Positions 14,200-24,282 of a DNA stretch of 64,000 nucleotides are shown here, piece by piece; the first letter of the stretch is position 1, and each line of letters begins with the position of its first letter. Under the pieces are notes generated by a model, which saw only the letters and a program-made list of their open reading frames with translations, was not told where the DNA came from and did no database searches. Location: contig CAZUDV010000010.1 in assembly GCA_964619555.1 (NCBI GenBank), positions 1 to 64,000 of the forward strand, read 5' to 3'. The position numbers were made by a program, and so were the translations under genes. The DNA is from JAGOPY01 sp964619555 (GTDB taxonomy: Bacteria > Bacteroidota > Bacteroidia > Bacteroidales > JAGOPY01).

Positions 14200-16677
14200 T
14201 CAAAACTGAAACTGGAAAGAAATAAATATCCTGAAGCGATCTACATTGGGAACATCCAGGTGCGATAACCGCCAGATGGCATCAATCCTTCCGACTTTAA
14301 AGATATTCTCTATTCCGACTCCCGCCTCAAAATAAGGTTTATCAAGCGGCCCGCTTCCGGCAGGGAATACGGAATACTCTTTGTTCGCTTCCGTCATTGT
14401 CCCCCATGCTGCACGCCCGTGTATGACTTCCCGCCATTTGAGCTTGCGCATCAGGGGTACCCTGTTCAGGAATAGCCCATCGAAATGATGGGTATAGTAA
14501 AGAGAAGCATATGTGTCACTTATGAACTCATAATAATTCATGATATTTCCCGCTTCCGGATAAAAGAAGAACGTTTCGTTGCCTTCATGGATCTTGAGAA
14601 AAGGATAAGGCAAGGTGCCCCAGATTTTTCCGGATTCAAAGATGTATTTTGACCATCCGATATTAAAGACATTGAACCAGTGTTTTATTTTGAGCTGGAG
14701 CCGGTGATATTCGACATCACTGTCAGGAAAGCCTGGAATACCATATCCATACAACAGCTCCAGCACCGGATACCTGGTGCCGAGGCTGGTCCGCTCAAAT
14801 TCACCGTATAAATACCTTTCCCTGAAAGCAAACCGTGAATATAGCTGTATTTCATTCGATACCAGTGAATTATCCACATATTGGTGACCATCGTTGTTAA
14901 TGATGAATTTATCGTCGCCCAAAGCAAAGACATCCCTTCTGATAAACCGGACCGTATTGGAAAAACCTGTAAACCATTCATGCTCATAAAAGGCCTTGAA
15001 TTCGCGGACCATGGTCAGTTTATTCGCCGGGCTCCGTCGGAAAAAAGAAGCAAAGAAATTATCTTCACTGAACGCATTCGGATCCTGTCCGAGCTGCTCC
15101 ATATCATATTTATAGTATATGCCGGCACTTCGCCGGGGGTTTTTACCGACCATATAGGTTGCTCCCAGAGCATATTTAAGCCGATGATCTTCAGTGCCGT
15201 AAGCCAGATGACCTTCCATCATGAGCTTCCGGCTGAAGTCATTGCTTGTCCTTCCCCCAAACCTCAGCCTGATCCCCTCCACAGCATTAAAGCTCAGGAA
15301 TTTATATAATGGACCGATTTCAAATTTTCCGCTTCGCCAATAGCCTGTTCCGACAAGCAGGCCTAATTTACGGTACAGATTGAATACCGGCAGGCTCATC
15401 ACTGTGTCGACCATCTCATAGATGCCCTGTTCCTGGGTTGTCAGGGTATCCGGCCTGTTTTCCTCCCAGTAGGACAGGTCCTTTTTATACGCTTCAGCCT
15501 CTACAATTACATTGGTCGCGGTTGAATAAAAAGCATCTTCTTTTGGCTGGTCAAATATAAAATTGCGGTAGAAGGTAGTACTGTGCCCGAATATTCCGAT
15601 CAGTTTAAGAGAGCTGGTTTCCAGAGGATTGAGGTCTGCAAGACGGTAATCTTTTGTCAGGATCCAGTACTGGTCATTGACTTTGTCATAGGTCTGTGAA
15701 ATATAAAAATCATTTATCCAGTTAAAATTAGCATCTGCAGACATGCGCATATCCACCTTTTTGACTGCAAAGCTTGAATCATGGATCCACAATCTGCCGT
15801 AAAAAGTCATCTCCTGCTTCCTTTTCGGTTCAAACCTTACCTGGTAACAGATCTTCCCTTCAATTGCAACAGTATCTTCGAGGAAGTAGTCATATGTCGA
15901 AAAGGCGAAATTGGCTATCGGGCTGATGAAATTTTTCTCAAAGACCGTGATGTAGTTCTGGTAAACATTCACACTGATGAACATGCCTCCCAGGTATTGA
16001 GTAAAGCTCTGATTATCAATACCGCTGATCTGGCTCGCTTTAATAAATTCCCGGGTGGCCCTTGGCGATTTTCTGAAATAAAAATCCGACATTGTTTCCG
16101 AGATCAGAACCGGCAGGTAAACCTTCTGGTTCAGGTCGCTGGTGTCCATGTTTTCAAATACGAAATCGATCGGCCTTACAATCCGCCTGTTCTTAAAATC
16201 CTCATTAAAGTTATTGGCATCGATTTGGATCTTGTTGTAAACTTCGCATTGGTAAGCATTGATCTGATCTGGATTATGGAGGTCTTTCGATTTAATGACC
16301 CTGCGCATCAGCAGGTCGATCCATCGTTCTTCAGGGATGATCTCCACTTCTTTTAAAATGGTCGATGTCTGGACAAGTGCGAAATTGATCGTCTGGTTTA
16401 TGTTTTTTTTTACAGGCAGGGTAATGGCATGATAGCCCACAGACGAGGCCATGATCGAATCGGAAAAAAACCGGGTTTTAAGCGAATAATGACCGCTGAG
16501 ATCAGTGATGGAACCCGTGGTGGTCTCTTTGAAGTAAACATTTACATAAGGCAACGGTTCCCCGGTTGAGGCATCACGTACTATTCCCGAAATGACGAAC
16601 TCCTGCCCTGACAATAAAAGTGTGCCTGAAGAATACAGTAAGATAGTGAGGACGATATGGAAGCGTAATCGCTTCAT
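14200..16677 (-). CDS. DUF5686 outer-membrane protein with CarboxypepD_reg-like domain
   Basis: 825 aa with a signal peptide (about 1-25). A carboxypeptidase-regulatory-like Ig domain follows at about 28-110 (GIVRDASTGEPLPYVNVYF, DLSGHYSL). The long remainder is the DUF5686 family, with alternating aromatic strands and a final FISFQFQF that suits an outer-membrane beta-barrel. Bacteroidota carry these widely and function is not established. It follows the CMD-family gene by 21 bp on the same strand. Confidence 0.85.
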   Translation of the reverse strand: MKRLRFHIVLTILLYSSGTLLLSGQEFVISGIVRDASTGEPLPYVNVYFKETTTGSITDLSGHYSLKTRFFSDSIMASSVGYHAITLPVKKNINQTINFALVQTSTILKEVEIIPEERWIDLLMRRVIKSKDLHNPDQINAYQCEVYNKIQIDANNFNEDFKNRRIVRPIDFVFENMDTSDLNQKVYLPVLISETMSDFYFRKSPRATREFIKASQISGIDNQSFTQYLGGMFISVNVYQNYITVFEKNFISPIANFAFSTYDYFLEDTVAIEGKICYQVRFEPKRKQEMTFYGRLWIHDSSFAVKKVDMRMSADANFNWINDFYISQTYDKVNDQYWILTKDYRLADLNPLETSSLKLIGIFGHSTTFYRNFIFDQPKEDAFYSTATNVIVEAEAYKKDLSYWEENRPDTLTTQEQGIYEMVDTVMSLPVFNLYRKLGLLVGTGYWRSGKFEIGPLYKFLSFNAVEGIRLRFGGRTSNDFSRKLMMEGHLAYGTEDHRLKYALGATYMVGKNPRRSAGIYYKYDMEQLGQDPNAFSEDNFFASFFRRSPANKLTMVREFKAFYEHEWFTGFSNTVRFIRRDVFALGDDKFIINNDGHQYVDNSLVSNEIQLYSRFAFRERYLYGEFERTSLGTRYPVLELLYGYGIPGFPDSDVEYHRLQLKIKHWFNVFNIGWSKYIFESGKIWGTLPYPFLKIHEGNETFFFYPEAGNIMNYYEFISDTYASLYYTHHFDGLFLNRVPLMRKLKWREVIHGRAAWGTMTEANKEYSVFPAGSGPLDKPYFEAGVGIENIFKVGRIDAIWRLSHLDVPNVDRFRIFISFQFQF

Positions 16678-16698
16678 TATTAATCTGTTCTCGCTCTA

Positions 16699-17064
16699 TC
16701 ATTGAGAAGGTGCAGAAGATGCCCTGTCCAGGTCATCCCAGAATTCAACAGCCCGACGTGTATGCGGGATAACAATCGTTCCTCCGACAAGATTGGCTAC
16801 TCCCAAAATCTCCATAAGTTCCTCCGAAGTAACCCCGAGGGCGTGACATTTCTGCAGATGATAGCGAACGCAGTCATCGCACCGGAGTACCAATGACGCG
16901 ACCAGTCCGAGCATCTCCTTGGTCCGCGAATCAAGCGCGCCATCTTCATAGGTAACGGTATCAATGCTGAAGATGCGTTTTAATATCTTATTGTTCCCGG
17001 CTGACATCAGCCGTTCATTCATCTTCTGCCTGTACGCGTTGAAATGATCAGAAAGGTCACCCAT
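16699..17064 (-). CDS. Carboxymuconolactone decarboxylase / AhpD-like family protein
   Basis: 121 aa. The AhpD-like motif CDDC with a following His (C62, C65, H69) marks a thiol-based peroxidase or disulfide-reductase activity, rather than the true decarboxylase. The all-helical CMD core is otherwise intact, with LGVTSEELMEILGVANLVGG towards the end. It has its own perfect -7 box at 17104-17111 and precedes the DUF5686 gene. Substrate unknown. Confidence 0.9.
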   Translation of the reverse strand: MGDLSDHFNAYRQKMNERLMSAGNNKILKRIFSIDTVTYEDGALDSRTKEMLGLVASLVLRCDDCVRYHLQKCHALGVTSEELMEILGVANLVGGTIVIPHTRRAVEFWDDLDRASSAPSQ

Positions 17065-17103
17065 AAACGTAAATTAATAGAATAACACCAGACTTAACAA
17101 TAA

Positions 17104-17111
17104 CAAACCTA
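17104..17111 (-). promoter_or_regulatory. -7 box for the CMD-family gene
   Basis: On the minus strand the sequence reads TAGGTTTG, an exact TAnnTTTG match between kdsD and the CMD gene. It would give a leader of about 33 nt. Confidence 0.45.
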
Positions 17112-17123
17112 AGCGAATCCTGT

Positions 17124-18089
17124 TCAAATGATCCCTTCTTTCAGGATATCATGTAAATGGATAACACCCACATATTCACCGTTTTCGAAAACGGGTAATT
17201 GGGTGATGTTGTGATTTCTCATCAGCGAAAGAGCTTCAACCACCAGATTATCGGCCTGAATGACCTTAGGATGAGCTGTCATGATGTCACCGGCTGTAAT
17301 ACCCGTAATGTCATTGTTCTTCTGGAGCATACGGCGTAAGTCTCCATCGGTGATGATACCGGCCATTTTACCATTCTGCATAACGGCAGTGGCTCCCAGC
17401 CGCTTGGCGGAAATTTCCAGGATTACATTCCGAATATCCGCGTCAATACTGACTTTAGGAACTTCATTGTTGATATAGATATCTCTGACCCTGAGGTATA
17501 ATTGTTTACCAAGAGATCCGCCCGGATGCAGGCGTGCGAAGTCTTCCGCAGTAAAGCCACGGCATTCCAGCAATGCAACCGCGAGTGCATCTCCCAGGAC
17601 CAGTTGTGCGGTTGTACTGGCTGTGGGTGCGAGGTTATTCGGACAGGCTTCTTTGGGCACCGAAGCATTCAGAACGAAATCGGCGCTTTTCGCAAGATAG
17701 GATTTCCTATTGCCGACCAGGGCCACCAGGCTGTTACCCTGTTGCTTTAAAAGCGGCACCAGCACTTTGATCTCCGGAGTCTCCCCGCTCTTCGAAAGGC
17801 AAATAACCACATCCGAAGGCTGAATGATACCCAGGTCGCCATGTATGGCGTCAGCGGCATGCATGAACACCGACGGCGTACCGGTTGAATTAAAGGTGGC
17901 CACCAGTTTGTTTGCAATGATGGCGCTTTTACCTATCCCCGTGACGATAACCCTCCCCCGGTTTTCGTAAATCAACTGAACAACCTTTGCAAAGTCATCA
18001 TCGATGGCATTTTGTAACCCGCTGATTGCTTCGATTTCAGCCTTAATGGTCTGAAGAGCTATGGCTTTTATCTCAGGAGACGATTTCAA
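17124..18089 (-). CDS. kdsD: Arabinose-5-phosphate isomerase (KpsF/GutQ family)
   Basis: 321 aa. It interconverts ribulose 5-phosphate and arabinose 5-phosphate, the first step to Kdo for LPS. An N-terminal SIS domain (about 20-185) has VIVTGIGKSAIIANK and CLSKSGETPE, and two CBS domains follow (about 200-320). The reading frame begins with TTG at 18089, since an in-frame stop precedes it and no ATG lies before the SIS domain. LPS context is shared with lptB a few genes away. Confidence 0.94.
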   Translation of the reverse strand: MKSSPEIKAIALQTIKAEIEAISGLQNAIDDDFAKVVQLIYENRGRVIVTGIGKSAIIANKLVATFNSTGTPSVFMHAADAIHGDLGIIQPSDVVICLSKSGETPEIKVLVPLLKQQGNSLVALVGNRKSYLAKSADFVLNASVPKEACPNNLAPTASTTAQLVLGDALAVALLECRGFTAEDFARLHPGGSLGKQLYLRVRDIYINNEVPKVSIDADIRNVILEISAKRLGATAVMQNGKMAGIITDGDLRRMLQKNNDITGITAGDIMTAHPKVIQADNLVVEALSLMRNHNITQLPVFENGEYVGVIHLHDILKEGII

Positions 18090-18210
18090 AATTTTAAAAA
18101 TTGTTGTGATTCAAATATTTATCCTGTAAGAAAAAAAAATGCGCTGGTTTTAGTTTTTTTAAAAATTACTATATTTATAAAAATAAATCAGGCTTTAAAA
18201 AGTTATAGAA

Positions 18211-18240
18211 TTCTCAAAGATTCTCAAAGATTCACAAAGA
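18211..18240 (+). repeat. 10-bp tandem repeat upstream of recQ
   Basis: Three copies of TTCTCAAAGA (the third TTCACAAAGA) in a row, then a decayed fourth. AT-rich sequence before it contains TATATTTA at 18170-18177, one base off the -7 consensus. Intergenic; no function evident. Confidence 0.7.
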
Positions 18241-18262
18241 TACTCATTTTTAGGACTCGGAC

Positions 18263-20461
18263 ATGATTGTCAAGGAAGCAATATCGATGAAGGAAGTGCT
18301 GAAGGATGTATTTGGCTTCGACAACTTCAAAGGCAACCAGGAAGCGATCATTAAACACCTGTTATCCCGCAAGGACACATTTGTCATCATGCCGACAGGT
18401 GGTGGAAAATCGCTTTGTTATCAATTGCCTGCACTAATGTGCGAGGGGACTGCGATCGTGATTTCCCCTCTTATCGCACTGATGAAAAATCAGGTCGATA
18501 ACCTCCGTAATTTCGGCACCGAACAGGGTTTGGCGCATTTTATGAATTCTTCCCTCAGCAAGAATGAGCTGAAAGAAGTCCGCCAGGACTTGATAGATGG
18601 ACACACCAAGTTATTGTATGTTGCCCCGGAATCCCTTACCAAGGATGAAAATGTGGAATTCCTCAGGAATATCAATATCTCCTTTTATGCAGTGGATGAA
18701 GCTCATTGCATATCGGAATGGGGACATGATTTCAGGCCGGAGTACCGCAGGATCAGACCAATAATCGAAACCATCGGCCAGGATGTACCGCTGATAGCTC
18801 TTACCGCTACTGCCACACCAAAAGTACAGCAGGATATCATTAAAAACCTGGATATCCCCAATGCAACTGTCTTTAAATCGTCGTTTGACCGGCCCAATTT
18901 GTATTACGAAATCAGGCCGAAGACGGAAAATGTGGTCAAGGATATCATCAAATACATTAAAGGAAACCCGGGAAAATCGGGAATCGTTTATTGCATGAGC
19001 CGGAAAAAAGTGGAAGAGATGGCTGAGACACTCGTGGTCAATGGCATCAAAGCATTGCCTTACCATGCCGGCCTTGAATCCAATACCCGGAAAACCAACC
19101 AGGACCGCTTCCTGATGGAAGATGTGGATGTCATTGTGGCTACCATTGCTTTCGGCATGGGAATCGATAAGCCCGATATCCGCTATGTAATCCATTACGA
19201 TATGCCTAAAAGCCTGGAAAGTTATTACCAGGAAACCGGCAGGGTTGGCCGCGACGACGGGGAAGGTAACTGCATCGCGTTTTACAGTTATGATGATATC
19301 CTTAAACTGGAGAAATTCATGAAAGACAAGCCTGTGGCAGAACAGGAAATCGCCAAGGAATTGCTCCAGGAAACCGTAGCCTATGCTGAATCAGCTGTGT
19401 GCCGCCATAAGCTGCTCCTGCATTATTTTGGCGAAGAATATCCCAGGGAAAACTGCGGTTCCTGCGATAACTGCCTGCACCCGAAAGCTAAATTCGAAGG
19501 CAAGGATTATATTAAAACTGCGATTGATGCCGTTCTCGCCGTCAAACAACAGTTCAAGGCCAAACACATTGTCAATATACTGATAGGAAAAAGTACCACG
19601 ACCATTAAATCTTACAAGCATAATCTGTTGGAGGAATTCGGCAAAGGTTCGGACGAAGATGAACGGTTCTGGAATGCAGTTATCCGTCAGGCATTGATCA
19701 GTCAACTGCTGGTCAAGGATATCGAGAATTATGGTATTTTAAAGGTCAGCAAGGAAGGATTTAAATTTCTGAAGAAACCTTATTCGGTCATGCTGACCCA
19801 TGACAGGGATTATGAAAATCCAGAGGAAGAAGAAGATATCCTGGAAGGCGCCCACAAAACCAGCACGGCTGATAAAACCCTTTTCTCCCTGTTAAAGGAT
19901 CTGAGAAAGGAAATCTCGCGAAAAGAAAATCTCCCGCCATTTGTCATATTCCAGGATCCTTCCCTGGAGGATATGGCCATACAATATCCTGTCACTCACG
20001 ATGAATTACTGCAAATTACAGGTGTTGGCATTGGAAAGGCCCAGAAATACGGACAGCCTTTCCTCGACCTGATCGCTCAGTATGTGGAAGAAAATGACAT
20101 CATCCGGCCGAATGATATGGTGGTTCGGTCGGTGGTCAATAAATCTGGACTGAAAGTCTACATTATTCAGAACATTGACCGGAAACTGGCACTGGAAGAT
20201 ATCGCCACTGCAAAAAATCTTACTATCAGTGAATTACTGACTGAAATAGAACGGATAGTAGCTTCCGGAACAAAACTCGATATCAATTATTATATCGATG
20301 AGTATGTCGATGAATATCATCAGGAGGAAATATTCGATTATTTCCATGAAGCGGAGTCGGATTCAGTGGAGGATGCCCTTGAAACCCTGGGAGAAGACGA
20401 ATACTCGGAAGAAGAGATCAGGCTGATGAGGATAAAATTCATGTCGGAGGTGGGTAACTAA
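18263..20461 (+). CDS. recQ: ATP-dependent DNA helicase RecQ
   Basis: 732 aa. This 3'-5' helicase works in recombination and fork repair. Walker A MPTGGGKSLCYQ is at 43-54 and the DEAH box is VDEAHCISEWGHDFRPEY. Helicase C follows with ATIAFGMGIDKPDIRYVIHYD and QETGRVGRD. Zinc-binding cysteines (CRHK...CGSCDNC), an RQC winged helix and an HRDC domain (about 535-615) complete the protein. A C-terminal helix-turn-helix extension ends in an acidic tail. An ATG at 18287 is an alternative start. The stop overlaps the next start by 1 nt (TAATG). Confidence 0.96.
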   Translation: MIVKEAISMKEVLKDVFGFDNFKGNQEAIIKHLLSRKDTFVIMPTGGGKSLCYQLPALMCEGTAIVISPLIALMKNQVDNLRNFGTEQGLAHFMNSSLSKNELKEVRQDLIDGHTKLLYVAPESLTKDENVEFLRNINISFYAVDEAHCISEWGHDFRPEYRRIRPIIETIGQDVPLIALTATATPKVQQDIIKNLDIPNATVFKSSFDRPNLYYEIRPKTENVVKDIIKYIKGNPGKSGIVYCMSRKKVEEMAETLVVNGIKALPYHAGLESNTRKTNQDRFLMEDVDVIVATIAFGMGIDKPDIRYVIHYDMPKSLESYYQETGRVGRDDGEGNCIAFYSYDDILKLEKFMKDKPVAEQEIAKELLQETVAYAESAVCRHKLLLHYFGEEYPRENCGSCDNCLHPKAKFEGKDYIKTAIDAVLAVKQQFKAKHIVNILIGKSTTTIKSYKHNLLEEFGKGSDEDERFWNAVIRQALISQLLVKDIENYGILKVSKEGFKFLKKPYSVMLTHDRDYENPEEEEDILEGAHKTSTADKTLFSLLKDLRKEISRKENLPPFVIFQDPSLEDMAIQYPVTHDELLQITGVGIGKAQKYGQPFLDLIAQYVEENDIIRPNDMVVRSVVNKSGLKVYIIQNIDRKLALEDIATAKNLTISELLTEIERIVASGTKLDINYYIDEYVDEYHQEEIFDYFHEAESDSVEDALETLGEDEYSEEEIRLMRIKFMSEVGN

Positions 20462-20835
20462 TGATCAGGTCAATTCTCTTCAGTCTGATTTTAATCACCC
20501 TGTCAGGATGTTATCGTAAAACTCAGGGGCCCGATTTCGACGAATCCCTGATCGTTCCGCCGGATTCCATGGTTTCCATCCTGACGGATATCCACATCCT
20601 GGAAGGCATAGTCAGCACAGGTGATTATAAAGATTCAGCCCTCACTGCCATCACTGAAAAAACATTGAATATCATATTCGCCAAACATCACATCGACCGG
20701 GCAGCCTTTGAGGAGAATGTGCATTATTACACCTATCATGCGGAAGATCTGGATAAGATTTACGAGCAGGTAATTATCAACCTGAGCAAACTGGAAAGTG
20801 AAGTGACTGTTGGTGAAGAGATCCCTGACGAATAA
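20461..20835 (+). CDS. DUF4296 lipoprotein
   Basis: 124 aa. The lipoprotein signal has lipobox LSGC at about 14-17. The mature region has the Bacteroidota DUF4296 pattern: IVPPDSMVSILTDIHILEG, then a helical domain with acidic tail. Function unknown. It overlaps the recQ stop by 1 nt, so it is likely translated with it. Confidence 0.85.
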   Translation: MIRSILFSLILITLSGCYRKTQGPDFDESLIVPPDSMVSILTDIHILEGIVSTGDYKDSALTAITEKTLNIIFAKHHIDRAAFEENVHYYTYHAEDLDKIYEQVIINLSKLESEVTVGEEIPDE

Positions 20836-20836
20836 G

Positions 20837-21250
20837 CTACCGGGTGTAAACAGCCGAGCAGTCCATCCCTGTCGGGCCAATTAAAAGCGAATAATCCCAT
20901 AAAACAGAGCCATCGGACTGATATGTGCCTTTGCCGCTAACCGTCCAACCTTCCCCGATAGTCTGTGATGTTACATGAATCGTATTGGTGGTGACCAATC
21001 CTACAGCCGGATCATATCCCGGACCCGGGTTGCCGAAGTTCGATATCAGCACCTGTGCACTGTTGCCGGGATCAGGCGTTATTTCAACCGAATAGTTCAT
21101 GCGGAGGCAGTCCTCATTCACTTTCCATTCGCCGAGAAATTTATCGCGCGGATCTTCCGGATCAACCGGGTCATCAATTCCCAGATCACAGGATGAAATC
21201 AATGAGAGGACCAATATGACCGGTAAAATAAATCTTTTTGCGGTTTTCAT
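20837..21250 (-). CDS. Small lipoprotein of unknown function
   Basis: 137 aa. A lipoprotein signal is followed by lipobox ISSC at about 18-21, and the mature part starts with an acidic DDPVDPEDPRD linker. A small beta-rich domain follows, with FLGEWKVNEDC and SGKGTYQSDG, resembling lipocalin-like lipoproteins common in Bacteroidota. It has its own -7 box at 21374-21381. Its stop lies 1 bp from the convergent DUF4296 stop. No function can be assigned. Confidence 0.75.
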   Translation of the reverse strand: MKTAKRFILPVILVLSLISSCDLGIDDPVDPEDPRDKFLGEWKVNEDCLRMNYSVEITPDPGNSAQVLISNFGNPGPGYDPAVGLVTTNTIHVTSQTIGEGWTVSGKGTYQSDGSVLWDYSLLIGPTGMDCSAVYTR

Positions 21251-21373
21251 ACAACAAATTTACAAGGTACAGATCAAACTCTTTGCCAAAATTAATAACT
21301 ACGCAAAAAAAGCAGGATTCCGCATTCATTTCTGAACACGACTCCTGCTTTATATTAGGATTAAGACGTCTTG

Positions 21374-21381
21374 CAAAGATA
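21374..21381 (-). promoter_or_regulatory. -7 box for the small lipoprotein gene
   Basis: On the minus strand the sequence reads TATCTTTG, an exact TAnnTTTG match. It would give a leader of about 117 nt ahead of the lipoprotein gene. No structured element is obvious in that leader. Confidence 0.4.
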
Positions 21382-21444
21382 ATCCGGTCAGTCGCGCACA
21401 ATGTTAAATCAACATTAAGAAGCGATGAACAAATGGTTAATAAA

Positions 21445-22284
21445 TCAGGTCAGCTGCTTTAGGATCTCTCCGGCAAGGCTGCTGGCACCAATTCGAAAGA
21501 GATTTCTATTTAAAAATGACTCCCCGAGTACCATGTTCACGATTGCCGCATAAACCAGGGCCTGTTCCGGGGCCCGTATGCCACCTGCTGCTTTTATCCC
21601 TACAGATTTGCCGGTCGCCCGGAGATATTCCAGGATCGTATCGGCCATAACCATGAACGCTTCGGGTGTAGCTCCGATGGAAATTTTCCCCGTTGATGTT
21701 TTCAAAAAATCCGCGCCGGACAAAATGGCTATTTCAGAGGCCTGGCGGATCAGCCCTACCGACTGGAGTTCCCCGGTCTCAAGGATCACTTTCATTGGTC
21801 GGTCGCCGCACTCCTCCTTCATGGCCGCGAGTTCATCAGACACTTCATTCACCCGGCCCCCGATCAGTTTACCCCGGCTGATAACAGTATCGATTTCGGT
21901 GGCGCCTTCATCGAGTGCATAACGGATTTCATCCAGCTTGATCCTCAGCGCTGACTGGCCGGAGGGAAATGCGCCGGCCACGGAAGCCACTTTGATCCCC
22001 GTTCCCTGCAGTTCCCTTGCCGCCGTCCGGATCAGCGATGGATATACGCAAACAGCCGCAGCATTGTCAAATTCAGGATTGAGCATGGAAAACCTGGCCT
22101 GGCGACAAAGGGCAGCCACTCTGGCATCGGTATCCGTACCTTCGAGTGTGGTCATGTCGAGCATGCCTAAAAGAGCGGCCATTGGAGCAGTTCCGGATAA
22201 ATTGCCTGCTTCGCCGGAGGTGATCTTATTCAACCGTTGCGAAAGGGAAACGGCATTCTGACCGTATTCCTCAAATATTTTCAT
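21445..22284 (-). CDS. deoC: Deoxyribose-phosphate aldolase
   Basis: 279 aa. It cleaves 2-deoxyribose 5-phosphate to glyceraldehyde 3-phosphate and acetaldehyde. The Schiff-base lysine is in FLKTSTGK, the second active-site lysine in GIKAAGGIR, and VCVYPSLI carries the conserved TIM-barrel strand. The product acetaldehyde is a possible substrate for the AOR or ALDH encoded upstream, though nothing in the layout links them directly. It lies between the small lipoprotein gene and a divergent pseudouridine synthase gene. Confidence 0.95.
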   Translation of the reverse strand: MKIFEEYGQNAVSLSQRLNKITSGEAGNLSGTAPMAALLGMLDMTTLEGTDTDARVAALCRQARFSMLNPEFDNAAAVCVYPSLIRTAARELQGTGIKVASVAGAFPSGQSALRIKLDEIRYALDEGATEIDTVISRGKLIGGRVNEVSDELAAMKEECGDRPMKVILETGELQSVGLIRQASEIAILSGADFLKTSTGKISIGATPEAFMVMADTILEYLRATGKSVGIKAAGGIRAPEQALVYAAIVNMVLGESFLNRNLFRIGASSLAGEILKQLT

Positions 22285-22355
22285 CCTTTAAAATTTCAGG
22301 TAAATGTATAAGAATTAACTTTAATTCCGAAACCACATGATTCATTCTTCCTCCT

Positions 22356-23081
22356 ATGATTGAAGACAGGATCTTATACGAAGACAATCACCTGATCATA
22401 GTCAATAAAATGCCCTCAGAGATCACCCAGGGCGATAAGACAGGCGATGAACCGATGGGCGAGATAGTTAAGCGTTACCTGAAAGGGAAGTACAGTAAGC
22501 CTGGAAATGTCTTTTTGGGGGTAGTGCACCGGTTGGACCGTCCGGTAAGCGGAGCGGTCATCTTTGCCCGTACCAGCAAGGCCCTGGCCCGGATGAACGA
22601 TCTGCAGCAAAAAAGGGAGATAAGGAAGGTGTATTGGTCAGTCTGTCACAGTCAGAATCCGGCAGCCGGCAGCTCGCAGACAGAAGGCTGCGAGCCGTCA
22701 TGGTACCAATTGGTTCATTACCTGAAGAAGAATGAACAGCAGAATAAAACTTATGTATTCGACACACCGGGCCCCGGACGGCAAAAAGCCGAACTTAGTT
22801 ACCGGATAATTGCGCTGGCCGACCGGTACGTGTTGCTGGAAGTGGAATTGCTGACAGGCAGGCACCATCAGATCAGGGCCCAGTTGTCAGCAACCGGTAA
22901 AAATATTAAAGGAGATCTGAAATACGGGGCGCCACGCTCCAATTCCGATGGATCCATCCACTTGCATTCCAGGATGGTGGAATTCACACATCCGGTTAGC
23001 GGGGCACCTGTCCGTGTAACCGCACCGGTTCCTGATGAAACCCTTTGGAGGATCATGGAAGATTTGGCCGGCCATGCTTAG
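22356..23081 (+). CDS. RluA-family RNA pseudouridine synthase
   Basis: 241 aa. It isomerises uridine in rRNA or tRNA. The RluA motif VVHRLDRPVSG contains the catalytic Asp at residue 61. GRHHQIRAQLSA later in the protein is the second family signature. The N-terminal S4 domain of RluD is absent, so this is a short form. TAACTTTA (22316-22323) is one base off the -7 consensus. The precise RNA target is not inferable. Confidence 0.93.
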   Translation: MIEDRILYEDNHLIIVNKMPSEITQGDKTGDEPMGEIVKRYLKGKYSKPGNVFLGVVHRLDRPVSGAVIFARTSKALARMNDLQQKREIRKVYWSVCHSQNPAAGSSQTEGCEPSWYQLVHYLKKNEQQNKTYVFDTPGPGRQKAELSYRIIALADRYVLLEVELLTGRHHQIRAQLSATGKNIKGDLKYGAPRSNSDGSIHLHSRMVEFTHPVSGAPVRVTAPVPDETLWRIMEDLAGHA

Positions 23082-23219
23082 ATTTCATGTATCCAGGTTG
23101 ATACTGCAATGATCATAGGTCCTCTTCATCGGAATTTAAGAAAAATCAACTGACTTTTAAAACAGGTTTTTTCAAAATGATAAAAATGATAATTTCGTAA
23201 GAAAATCAATCCTCCCCTT

Positions 23220-24230
23220 ATGAAGCCAATAGTCCAGTATTTAGTAGGTGCAGCCGCCATCGTGGTCATTGTCGCGGGGCTGAAGTTCGGAGCAGGCATT
23301 ATCAACCAGATCCTGCTGGCCTTCCTGCTGACTATGTGTATTACCCCGTTGCCCAATTGGTTGAACCGCCTTGGCATTTCCAAGGGTTTGTCAATCGCGA
23401 TATCATTGGTGGTCATCCTGGTGGGCGGATTCCTGATCACGCTGTTGCTGGCCAATTCCATTGCCAATGTCGTGGAGAGCCTTCCTGTATATGAAGAAAA
23501 ACTGACCTCTATTTACAAAGACATGGAGGAGTTTGCGGCTGCAAATAACATTGACATTTCAGACATGGTTCAGAAAGCGAACATCAGTCCGGATAAGATA
23601 CTGGGATTCACCGGGAAAATCATAGGCGGGCTGACGAGTTTCATCAGTTCTTCTTTCATCATTGCCATGCTGATAGCCTTCATGGTGATTGAGCTGATCA
23701 GTTATCAGGTTGATACCAGAAAAGGGAAGCGGGAGGTTGCCTTTCATCTTCAATGGCTGACCGGAATGGGAAGTGATCTCCGGAAGTATGTGTCTATCAC
23801 TTCCCTGACCGGCGTGATCACGGCAGTTTTGAATTTCATATTCCTGCTGATTATGGGAGTGGATTTCCCATTTCTATGGGCTTTCTTGTCATTTCTGATG
23901 AATTTTATCCCGAACATCGGATTTATAATATCCGTCATTCCCCCGGCACTGATCGCCCTTTTGATGCTGGGCGGATGGCAGGCTGTGGTGGTCATCATCG
24001 GATTCTGGCTGATCAATGCCGTGGTGGAGAATGTGATCAGACCTATATTCATGAAGGAAAGCCTGAACATCTCGCTGCTGACCACTTTTCTTTCCTTATT
24101 GATCTGGGGATGGATACTGGGATTGCCGGGCGCCGTGCTGGGAGTCCCACTGACAATGGTGGTGACGAAATTGTATAAAGATATGAAGGAACATGAAAAG
24201 CCTCAGGAATTATCCCCACCGGATGTTTAA
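23220..24230 (+). CDS. AI-2E family membrane transporter (PerM/TqsA-like)
   Basis: 336 aa with about eight hydrophobic segments, in the family's arrangement: two at the N-terminus, a soluble amphipathic stretch (about 80-140), and a C-terminal block of membrane helices. The FMNFIPNIGFIISVIPPALIALL and LPGAVLGVPLTMV stretches are diagnostic. The family includes AI-2 exporters and Na+/H+ antiporters, so the substrate is not predictable. TAATTTCG just upstream is a near-consensus -7 box. Confidence 0.9.
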   Translation: MKPIVQYLVGAAAIVVIVAGLKFGAGIINQILLAFLLTMCITPLPNWLNRLGISKGLSIAISLVVILVGGFLITLLLANSIANVVESLPVYEEKLTSIYKDMEEFAAANNIDISDMVQKANISPDKILGFTGKIIGGLTSFISSSFIIAMLIAFMVIELISYQVDTRKGKREVAFHLQWLTGMGSDLRKYVSITSLTGVITAVLNFIFLLIMGVDFPFLWAFLSFLMNFIPNIGFIISVIPPALIALLMLGGWQAVVVIIGFWLINAVVENVIRPIFMKESLNISLLTTFLSLLIWGWILGLPGAVLGVPLTMVVTKLYKDMKEHEKPQELSPPDV

Positions 24231-24282
24231 TGGAATAGGTTAAGATTGCAATTAAATGATCCAATAAAACTAATCCCGAAAA

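Noticed and set aside
18211..18240. CRISPR repeat upstream of recQ
   Set aside because: The repeats are 10 bp in direct contact with no spacers, and no cas genes are present.
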